This document shows, piece by piece, positions 35,401-47,400 of a stretch of DNA of 64,000 bases. A program made the translations under genes and the position numbers. The notes beneath the pieces are model-generated. The model did not search any database, was not told the DNA's origin, and saw only the letters and a list, made by a program, of their open reading frames with translations. The stretch's first letter is position 1, and each line of letters starts with the position of its first letter. The stretch comes from Sipunculus nudus (Eukaryota > Annelida > Sipuncula > Golfingiida > Sipunculidae): assembly GCA_026874595.1 (NCBI GenBank), contig CM049318.1, positions 51,364,750-51,428,749 of the forward strand, read 5' to 3'.

Positions 35401-38400
35401 AATTTTGTTATTTGTAACAAATGTTATGTGTTACTGTATTAAGAAATTGATAAATATTAATTATCTGTAAATAGCCTGATTAAGACATATATATATGTAC
35501 ATGGAAAAAGGTCAAAATTTTTAAATACTTTGATTATATTAAAGGTTAAATGGAGGCCAGTGTTGTGGGGACTTGGCCTGCAACTCCTCCTGGGAGTGAT
35601 TATCCTGCGTACCAGTCAGGGCTACGCTGCGTTCAAATTCCTCGGGGGACAAGTACAGTACTTTCTCAGTTACTCGGACTTTGGTGCTGAGTTTGTGTTT
35701 GGTGAAAAGTATAAGGATCACTTCTTTGCATTTAAGGTGAGTCTTCATTGTCTACATATATCATGTGGAATTTTCTAGTACTTACAAATTATAACGAACA
35801 CTGAAACAAAATTTCAGGATAAACACTGAAACCCCTCAAAAGTCACTACTTATTTGATGTTTATGTTTCAGATTTATTAAAATTACTATTTTTATATACC
35901 TGTCTATGACAATGTATTATGACATACTCTTGGTCCATCTGTCTGTCTGTCCATTGTCCGTCCTTTAACTTTTACTATCATTGCAATAAATTACTAGAGA
36001 TTTACTGGATTTTCACAAAACTGATCAAAACTACTTACCAATAAATTATCTTGCCTTAATTTGATTATAGGCAAAATCCATGCATGTTTAATGAGGTCAG
36101 AGGTCAACTTTGTTGGGTCACCAGGAATATGATAGATTTTGGTGAATGTGTATGTTATGAAAATGTGTATTTGCTTAATTAGTAAATATCTAAAAATATA
36201 AAAAGTAAATATTTAAAAAGAATTTTAATTTTAAAAAAATTTAAGATTTGTGATTTTGCCATTTTCCGTAAAAGGGGATTTTTTTTCTGTATATTGTATC
36301 TGTTAATGATCCAGTTAAGATTTGTGTTCCTGATTAAAATGGGAACATTTTTTTTTCAGGTACTACCAGTGATCGTTTTCTTCAGCTGTATAATCAATAC
36401 ACTATACTACCTTGGAGTGATGCAGTTTGTCATCAGCAAAATCGCTTTCGTGATGCAGGTTACCATGGGAACGGCACCAGCTGAATCACTGACCGCTGCT
36501 GCTAATATATTCATTGGGCAGGTAAATCAATAACTACCATCTGTACTGGGAGCTGATGCTGATAATTAGATGTCTGGTTGGATAAGGCAAAAAAAAAATA
36601 ATGTTTGGTTCTCAGGCACTTTTTTTCAGGAATCAATGTGGGCGGGCATTTTTTTTTATTTTTAATTTTTTTAATATGTTTGGATGAAAATGTCAAATGA
36701 TAAATGAAAGGCATGATAATAACAGATTTATGTTGCTAAACAAATAAAAGCACTGCATAACAAAGGAAATTTATCAAAAATGTATGATTTTATCTTCTTG
36801 AAAAAATGTTTGAGCAGCTGGATTGGTAAGTTTCTATTGAAAATCAAAATAAAAATTCCAAATTGATTGGGCGGTGCCTGAGAACCAAACCTTTTATTTT
36901 TTTTGCCTAATCTCTCACAATCTGTCAGGAATAACTCTGGTATAATAACTAACATCTGTCTTACCAAGAATAGATGATGCCCATAACAGGGATTTGTTTG
37001 GGTGTTACCCAATACACATACTGGTGATCAGTATTCTACCAGAGTAGTTCTCTGTCTTCTCCTATATCTGCTGATGGATAGGTTCGACATGGCCCAGTAT
37101 TTGACCAGTGATAAACATTAAACTAGATGTCTACAACTGTGATCAGGCAGCTTCCCTTGAATCACCACCTTGAACATTAGATCCAGGTTAAAAATGAATT
37201 TCAGGAACTAATCTGTTAAAAGTGACTCTTATACAAAATTAGGGGTATTGGACTCAGAGATCCAGCAAAATATATGGTAGAGAAAAAAAATTTTTGCCAG
37301 TGCTGTTTGCACTTCTTGAGGCCTAAGAAAGTCCATTCCAACTCGCCAAAATCTGGAACAAAATTTTGAAATAGAACTCCTGTAAGCTTCCCTGTTGGGG
37401 GACACTTTATGAATCTAAAATTTAGGGCCAGTCATAACATTTTAATAGTTATCTTCCTGTGTTTTGTGTAGGCAGTACTCGTACATGCAGTGATATGTAT
37501 GAGGATTATCCTAACTCAAGAAGTGTGAATTTTGCATTTTTCAGCTTTTCTGATAGTTTACTTTGATATAGTCCAGTTTCAACCAGTATAAAAATGCTTG
37601 ACCTGGTTAGATCATAAGAGTCCACAACATTCTTGTATTAAAGGTCTCTCACACCAGTGATATGGAAAATAATCAGCACAACAGTGAGTGCAGCATCAAA
37701 CGAAAAGTTGGTGTTGGATGCATTTGAAGAGGTCTTAACAAGAAATGCAGTAGTTATGATTTTTGTCCCCAACTTTTGCAGAATGGGGACATTGATTAGG
37801 GTTTGTCTGTCTTCCCCTCTGTCTGTCTGTCATTCTGTTTGTCTGTCTGTCCGTCAGGTTAATTTCCGTGCATTTACTTTCCTAAATATAATCTGATTTC
37901 ATTCATATTTGGGTTATTGATTGCTCTCTTGTATACCTTGGTTAGGATAGGTTATTGAGTGTCTATCTAAAAAATAATTCTCTCCAGCTCAAAAACAAAT
38001 TTATCAAATTTTGATCCAATTTCTCAATGTGTTTTAGTTTTTATGTTCACCTGCAGATGTCTCCACATGTCAAAGTGGATTTTGGTCCTATTTCTCAATG
38101 TCTTTTATTTTTTCTGTTCGCCAGCAGATGTCTTCACATGTCATAGTGGATCTGTTTAAGTTTTCATGTGCCCTCAAGATTTTATTCACGGTTATAATTT
38201 TGGTTGCTTATCAAGCATGTAAGACAACAAGAGCTAAAAGCGGGGGACATTGATTCCATGAATTCAGTTTTGTTGAATAATTCTTCATTTAATGCACTGG
38301 GAATAATGTCAAGAACAATACAGTGAAACTGTATTGTATTTATACTAACCAGTATGCTGTCATTATTATTATTATTTCAGACTGAGGCTCCCATCCTGGT

Positions 38401-41400
38401 GCGACCGTTTATTCCCTATATGACAAAAAGTGAGTTGCATGCTATCATGACCACTGGTTTTGGAACAATTGCTGGAGGTGTCATGGCTGCCTATATTCTG
38501 TCTGGGGTGAGTGTTTTTTTACTTTAAAAAAAATTTACTTCACAAGATCTGTGAAAGATGGTAAAGTTTAAAGTGCAAGTTCTAAAGAGCAGATGGAATC
38601 CAATGTTTGTGATACTATCAACAAATTAGGCATCTTATGTTAAATGATGAATATAATTATAAAAATATAAATTGGAATTTAAAAAGTACTTTTAAAATGT
38701 TTTTTTCACTGCACCTAACTCAATTTTTTCAGGTTTCATAATTTGTGGACTTTCATAAAATTTATAAGTTTAAAATTATATCAGTCATTAAAATCAGTCT
38801 TATACATCTATGTAGTTATGTTTTTATGAATTTTTCACTTCTTTGAAAGTTGAATGCCAGAATCAAAATCTATGTTAGTTTTGTTTGTAGTGACAGCAAG
38901 ATTGTACATCAAAACAGTCTGTTTGTTAATCACTTGCGAGGGTTGTTTTTGCTCATTGTTTCTGGTCAGTGCTGTGGGCCATAAGAAACTCTTCCAAGGT
39001 CTGGTCCTTTTATGTTTCAACTGTGTAGTATGTTTTGATAAATTTGACAGACAGCTGCTGTAGTGTATATTAATCATTGCAGGTACCGGCTGAGCACCTG
39101 ATCTGTGCATCGGTGATGAACGCCCCTGTTGCCCTTGGTCTTGCCAAGCTGTTCTATCCTGAGACTGAAAAACCTTGTAATGTGTCAGAGAGTCTGGAAC
39201 TGGAGAGAGGGTAAACCCTGAAACTAAATAAAATTTTATTTTACAATTTATAAGTTCACAATTATTGTCAGTATTGGCCTGATTTAGGTATCAGCCATTA
39301 GGAATCTTTTATTTGCAAAATTGTCTAACTTGTAATACAAATCCATTTTTCCTGTTCATGCTAGGAATTACCAGACAACAGTTCTCACGGCAGAGACTGA
39401 ATATATATTATGCAATAACACTAAGTTACAGTATAACATATTCATATATACATAAATATAATTATTAAACTTCTCTGATTATAAATACGTCTGTCTATGA
39501 AGAGATGTATAACCTTATGCCCACGGTCAATCCGTCGGATAACTTTTAGTGTCGCCATGATAACTTATCAGGGCTTGGATGGATTTTTACAAAACTCACC
39601 AAAACTTATTTACCAATTGATTATCTCACCTGAGTTTTATTATGAGCAAAATCCAAGCATATGTAAAAAATCAAAGGTCACTGGGTTACTTTGTGGTGTA
39701 GATTTGATAACTTACCAGGAATATAATGGATTTTCTTAAAACTCAATAGAAATATTAATCAATATAAATTCTCACCTGTATTGGATTTTAAGCAAAATAC
39801 ATGCATATTTAATAAGGTCAAGAGGTCACCAGATTTTGGTGGCACTGTGATGATAGATTTTCATGAAACTCATTATGAATATAAACCTATAGATTCTCAC
39901 CTGAATAACATTCTCAGTAAAATTCACACATAATTAATTAGGGCAGGGGTTACAAGATAAGTGGCTGGCATTTTAATTGCAGTGAACAATAAATTTTAAC
40001 TTATTACAGTAAAGAGAGGAACATTTTGGAGGCTGCGGCTGCAGGCGCTGCAGCATCAATCAAACTGGTGGCGAACATTGCTGCTAACCTGATCGCATTC
40101 CTGGCATTGCTCAAGTTCGTGGATACAACCCTCGGCTGGCTAGGATCCATGGTCAATCACCCTGAACTCAGCTTCCAGGTAAATTGCAACTCTGTAATGT
40201 ATCACAAATGGCTACTGTTCTTATTGCAGATCTGAAAACGTGTTCCTTCTAAAAATTTATTAATTAGGATTTTAAAGTAAAGCGTGGTATGACCGGACTG
40301 TTTCTGCAAAACTAAGTTATTTCACTCATGTACTGCATTCTACATGATGATTTTCCTTGATATTTGTAATTTCAAGAAAGCTGTTGATAATAAAATATAC
40401 TTTTGAGTATAGTGATTTTTAGCCCTCAGCCCTTAGGCTGATGGGCTTTTGTCATCACCCAAGCTGTCCGTCCGTCCGTTCGGCATCCATTAACTTTTAC
40501 CTTGTGAGTGGGATATCTTAAAAAGGATTCGCTGTCAGAATTTTATTTCCTCGGTAAAGATGTATATCGACAAAATCTCGGTCAAGTTAAAAGATGGGTG
40601 ACCGTGACCTATTTTTCTACATTTTAGAGCAGATTATAGAAAAACACTTAGATGCTTATTACTCAGGAACCATTTGGTGGATTTTCACAAAACCTACTAT
40701 GATTATTGGGACTGATAGTCTGTACCTGCTACACAAGTTTGGTGGCACCACCTACAATTTCTGATTTTTAATGAATTTTTATCGGATTTTTCAACTTTGG
40801 GCTTGTGAGTGGGATATCTCTAAAAGGATTCACCATAGGAATTTTATTTTTTCGGTGAAGATGTATATTGACAAAATCTCAGTCAAGTTTTAAGATGGGT
40901 GACCTTGACCTATTTTTCTACGTTTTAGAGCTGATTATAGAAAAAACATTTAGAAGCTTATTTTTCAGGAAACATTTGGTGGATTGTTATGAATCATGGT
41001 ACATACCTCTCCATTTTAAATTTATAACTGAGACATGTACAGATATACATCCATGTGAGAACAGATATTTAGTACTTGTTACTGTTACCACCCCTAAACA
41101 CTGTTCTTTTGGCTGAGGGCTTTTGTCAGCTTCTGCTGATATTCTAGTTTTTATTTATACTTAAGTCAACAGGTAATGCAGAGGCTGTGTGCGACTATTT
41201 CTCAATTCAAATTTAGGACCTACTTTGGTCAGAGTATTTACTGAATGGGTCTCATTCAGCTTTAAGATTCAGCCATTGTTGAATGTTCCTTGAATGACGT
41301 CCAGGACATGCATACATTTAACATTGCAGCTGCAACCCTGCTTTATGAATAGTGTGTTGATAGACTTATGGTCACATATGATGTGAACATGCTTGGAATA

Positions 41401-44400
41401 TTATGATAATTCCAGACTATTTGAAATATTGCTGTAGATTTAAAAGATGAAAACATGTATGGAAATTTTTGACCAAAAAATTAATTGTATTCTAAATACT
41501 CATCCAGTGTTATAGTTTTTGGTGAAATATTAACATTTTTCAGTGAAATATGTGATTTAAATTAAGTCCATATTGTACCAACGATCTTCACTGAATGATA
41601 TGTTTATTAATAGTTCATCTGTTATCCACCAGGTGGCGTGTGGTCACCTGTTTTTGCCTGTGGCCTATTTGATGGGTGTCGAATGGGAGGACTGCACAGA
41701 AGTGGCCCGTCTTCTTGGGATCAAGTCCTTCACCAATGAGTTTATTGCTTACAAAGAACTCTCCAAGCTCATTAAAAATAGAAAAATGTGCACTGGGCCG
41801 TCCATATCTGTAAGTGAAAAGTATTAAAAAGATGGGATATGCAAGTGGTATGTGTGTCTAAATATGTGGGAAGGAATTTTTTTCAGAACTTTGTTAAAGC
41901 CAGCCTAGCTTTTCTGTAGTATTTATGTGATATCTGGCTTTTAATTAATAAAATGTTGGTTAAATAACTGTAAGGAAAGTTTGTATTATGTGATGGATGT
42001 ATTAGTTTGTTTATCTACAAGTTGTTGGTAAACAAATTACATGTGCCAGTATTGACAAAAAGGAAAACCATGTAAGCCAAGGTGGTGAGTTTTATTTTGC
42101 AGTCTTTTGCATTCTGTATTAATTATTCTTGAAAAATAAATCTATAATATTAAATGAATTCAGTTAAAAAAAATCATAAATTAGGCAGGGTTCTCAGGCA
42201 CCATGTGCGTCAAATTTGACCCTTGGTATCAAAAATTTTGATTATGATTTTCAATAGAAACTTACCAATTTCGAACTCAAGCTACTGGAATATTTCTTTC
42301 AAGAAGATAGAAATAATACAATTTTGACATTTTTATCGAAACCTACAAAAAAGGTTTAAAAAATTTGCCCTGGTGCATTGATTTCTGAAAAACCTGAGAA
42401 CCCAACTTTTTTTGGTCTTTATAATTATAACAGTTGCATCACTTTCTTTATAAGAATTCCCTATGATGTATCATATATTTGAATTTAATTTTAGATACGC
42501 TCTGAGGTCATCTGCACCTATGCGTTGTGTGGCTTTGCCAACCTGAGTTCAATAGGTGTCCAGCTGGGAGGCATTGGTCCAATGGCCCCTAACAGAATGG
42601 GAGACTTGGCCAAGGTTGTCCTCAGAGCCCTTATATGTGGAACTGTCGTCTGCTTTATGAGTGCTTGTGTAGCAGGTAAACAGATATGCATACGACTAAA
42701 CACTATTTGTAATAATAACATTAAAATAATGATAAATATTATTCATATAGCGCCATTTCTCTGGAACTTGCAGCACTACATGTACCTATACCTGCATTCA
42801 GAGCATGGTTTCAAAGAACCCTTCCCCTGGTACCTCTCCCCAAACCCTAACTCTTTCTCATTCACAGACTTCCATGTGACACGTTGATACTTTAAGATTT
42901 TCCCCTCAGCTTACACAAAGGCTGCAAGTTTTATTTTTTTCTTGATGTTCTGATTTTTTAGCTCAGCTGACTGAAAGTCATCTGAGCTATAGCGATCACT
43001 CTTTGTCCGTCGTCCGTCTGTCTGTCTGTCTGTCCTACTGTCCGTCTGTCTGTCCGTTAACCAGGCACAAATCGTAACCACTCTGTAAGTTCTCTGTTAC
43101 TCATAACCTCTGAGCTATGGGGCTCCGAAGTACCCCCCAGAAAAATGGAAAATTTGATACAAAAGCTCAAGTATCTGAACAACTATTGCATTGATCACCA
43201 TGATTCTGTGCATGGATATTGATCATGGAATGTTTCATCAGTTTCTGCAGTCTGGTGGCGCCACCTATATTTTTTTTATTTTTACGAATTTTTTTCTTTA
43301 TTTTTGAGACCTCTTGAGATGTGGTCATCTGTTAACAGGGCACAAATTGTAATGACTGGACCTAGAGTCTTCTCTATTGAAATTCCGGGAGGCCCATGAA
43401 AAGTCTCTTTGGAAACCTGAAATTAAGTCTCTGTTACCCATAACCTCTGAGCTATGGGGCTCCGAAATACCCCCCAGAATAATGGAAAATTTGATTCAAA
43501 AGCTCCAGTATCTGAACAACTATTGCATTGATCACCATGATTTTGTGCATGGATATTGATCATGGAATGTTTCATCAGTTTCTGCAGTCTGGTGGCGCCA
43601 CCTATATTTTTTCGATTTTTACGAATTTTTTTCTTTATTTTTGAGACCTCTTGAGATGTGGTCATCTGTTAACAGGGCACAAATTGTAATGACTGGACCT
43701 AGAATCTTCTCTCTTGACATGCTGAGAGGCCCATGAAAAGTCTCTTTGGAAACCTGAAATAAAGTCTCTGTTACCCATAACCTCTGAGCTATGGGGCTCC
43801 GAAATACCCCCCAGAATAATGGAAAATTTGATTCAAAAGCTCCAGTATCTGAACAACTATTGCATTGATCACCATGATTCTTTGCATGGATATTGATCAT
43901 GGAATGTTTCATCAGTTTCTGCAGTCTGGTGGCGCCACCTATATTTTTTCGATTTTTACGAATTTTTTTCTTTATTTTTGAGACCTCTTGAGATGTGGTC
44001 ATCTGTTAACAGGGCACAAATTGTAATGACTGGACCTAGAATCTTCTCTCTTGAAATTCTGGGAGGCCCATGAAAAGTCTCTTTGGAAACCTGAAATTAA
44101 GTCTCTGTTACCCATAACCTCTGAGCTATGGGGCTCCGAAGTACCCCCCAGAATAATGCAAAATTTAATACAAAAGCTCAAGTATCTGAACAACTTATGC
44201 ATTAATCACCATGATTCTTTGCATGGATATTGATCATGGAGTGTTTCATCAATTTCTGGAGATTGGTGGCGCCATCTATATTTTTTTTATTTTTTACGTT
44301 TTTTTACTCTACTTTTGTGATCTTCAAACATTTGGTCATCTGTAAACAGGGCACAAATCATAATGACTGGACCAAGAATCTTCTGTCCTCACCTCCAGGG

Positions 44401-47400
44401 AAGCCCATAAAAGGTCTACATGGAAACCCGAAATAAGGTCCCTGTTACCCATATTCTGTGAGCTATGGGGCTCTGAAGTACCCCCCAGAATAAAGATTTG
44501 GTCATATATTAACAGGGCACAAATCATAATGACTGGACCTAGAATCTTCTTTCTTGACATGCAGGGAGGCCTTTGAAAAGTCTCTTTGGAAATCTGAAAT
44601 TACCCCCCAGAATAATGCAAAATTTAATACAAAAGCTCAAGTATCCAAAGAACTGATGCATTTTCCCCCATACTTTGCACCGATATTGATCATGGAGTGT
44701 TTCATAAGTTTCTGCAGACTAGTGGCACCACTTGTATTTTTTTGTTATTTTTACATTTTTCACTTTATTTTTTAGACCTTTTAAGAAACATATTATATGG
44801 TCATAATATTTATTCAAAACAACAGCAAAAATAATAAAATCATTTGTTGTTTTTCTTGTTTTGCTACTACCAGGTACACAAGCTCAGTCTTGTAGCTGAC
44901 TTGTTTTATGTTTGGACAGATAATGACAGTTACAGATCGAGTATGCATTTCGTCCCAGTTGACCTACTTTTGATTGTTTTACAGCTCCTAAACATAGAAA
45001 ATTTCATTAAAGACAGAAATTTTTATGGAAAATTCACATGTATGGACTTTTTTTCACAATGCCTGCAGAAACTGGCCTGATTTTTGGTGTGTTGCTTGAT
45101 AATGACCCATTACAGATCAAAATTGCATTTTGCCCTTGTTGACCTACTTTTGACCATATGACCCCTCCTGAACTTAAAAAAATTCACAAAATTTAACAAA
45201 TATTTCTAATTTGCTCCAAGCAATGCATTCGTGTCATTCCGACACATCTAGTTTACAAATTGTTTTCTCTATTTTTGAGACCTTTAAAAATGTGAACATA
45301 TGTTAGCAGGGCACAAATTGTAAAGACAGGACCTAGAATCTTCAGTCTTGACATTCTGAGAGACCTATGAAAAGTCTTCATTGAAACCAGAAATTAGGTC
45401 TCTGTTACCCATTTCCTTTGAGCTATGGGGCCCCAAAGTACCCCCCAGAATAGTGAAAAATTTCATAAAAAAACTTCAATATCTGATTAACTACATCACT
45501 GATGGTCATGATTTTTGGCATACATATTGATCATGAGATGTTTCTTCAGTTTCTGCAGACTGGTGGCGCCACCTGTATTTTTCAAATTTTTACAATTTTT
45601 TTCTTTATTTTTGAGACCTTTAAGGATGTAGTTATCTGTCAACAGGGTTCAAATTGTAAAGACTGGACCTAGAATCTTTATTCTTGACATTCTGAGAGAC
45701 CTATGGAAAGTCTCCATGGAAAACAGAAATTAGGTCTCTGTTACCCATATCCTTTGAGCTATGGCACTCCAAAGTACAGCTCAGAATAATGGAAAATTTG
45801 ATACAAAAGCTGAAGTATCTGAACAACTAATGCAGAGATCACCATAATTGTTTGCATGGATATTGATCATGGAGTGTTTCATCAGTTTCTGCAGCCTTGG
45901 TTAGCCACCTCTATTTTTTTCGATTTTTTATGAATTTTTCTCTATTTTTGAGACCTTTAAAAATGTGGACATCTGTTAACAGGGCACAAATCATTAAGAC
46001 TGGACCTAGAGTCTTCAGTCTTGACATTCTGAGAGGCCTATTAAAAGTCTGCATGAAAACCTGAAATAAGGTCTTATTATCCATATCCTTCGAGCTATGG
46101 GGCCCCAAAGTATACCCCAGAATAGTCAAAAATTTCATACAAAAACTTCAATATCTTATTAACTACATCACTGATGGTCATGATTTTTGGCATACATATT
46201 GATCATGAGATGTTTCATCAGTTACTGCAGACTGGTGGCGCAACCTGTATTTTTCGATTTTTGAATTATTTTTTTTTCTATTTTTGAGACCTTGAAAAAT
46301 TTGGACATCTGTTAACAGGGCACAAATTGTAAAGACTGGACCTAGAATCTTTATTCTTGACCTTCTGAGAGACCTATGGAAAGTCTACATGGAAAACAGA
46401 AATTAGGTCTCTGTTACCCATTTCCTGCAAGCTATGGGGCCCCAAAGTACCCCCCAGAATAGTGAAAAATTTCATACAAAAACTCCAGTATCTCAATAAC
46501 TACAACACTGATGCTCATGATATTTGGCATACATATTAATCATGACATGTTCTATCAGTTTCAGCAGACTGGGTGTGCCACCTCTATTTTTTTTCAAATT
46601 TTAAGAATTATTTTCTCTATTTCTGACACCTTTAAAGATGTGGTTATCTGTCAACAGGGTACAAATTGTAACAACTGGACCTAGAAACTTCATTCTTGTC
46701 ATGCAAGGAGGCCCATGAAAAGAGTCTGTGGAAACCTGAAATTAGGTCTCTGTTACCCATATACTTCAAGCTATAGGACTTCAAAGTATCCCTCGGAATA
46801 ATGGGAAATTTGATACAAAAGCTGAAGTATCTGAACAACTAATCCAGAGACCACCATGCTTCTTTGCATGGATATTGACTATTAAGTGTTTTTATTAGTT
46901 TCTGCAGACTGGTGGAGCCACCTGTATTTTTTTAAAGTCTACGCATTTTTTCTCTGTTTTTGAGATATATTAATACAGACACAATCTCAGCCTGTTGGTT
47001 CATCTGTTTGATGCTTCAGTTGAATGGTTATATACTACCATTCAGATGATAAAATTTCCTTTTGCAAATCTCTTCCCGGTCAGCTGAGCGTCATCACCCA
47101 TGGGTCACTTGTTATTAATTGGACTATGTCAAAAAAAGACTTGGTTTAGGAAAAAGGTGATATATATATATATGTATTGTTTGTTGAATTGGACTGCTTA
47201 AGGGTGATTTAAGGATGTAAAGGATGTGCAAAAATTGCAGTAACGATCAAAATTTATTCCTTGTTAAAATGTTTAAACAACCTTGAAAATTAAATTTAAA
47301 AAAAGTTGTTGGTATGTGTTGGTGCATATTGTTTTGGTTAATTACAATCCAATTATTTGCCAGGCAATATCAACTTTGTCTTAATTTTTCTCAGGGCTAC

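Noticed and set aside
41626-41650. CCACCAGGTGGCGTG as a CTCF-like site
   Set aside because: It spans the exon 10 splice acceptor, and the match outside the core is poor; splicing and coding constraint explain it.
43423-44002. Repeated similar open frames (80 and 127 codons) on the minus strand
   Set aside because: They follow the 337-bp satellite period and contain no recognisable domain.
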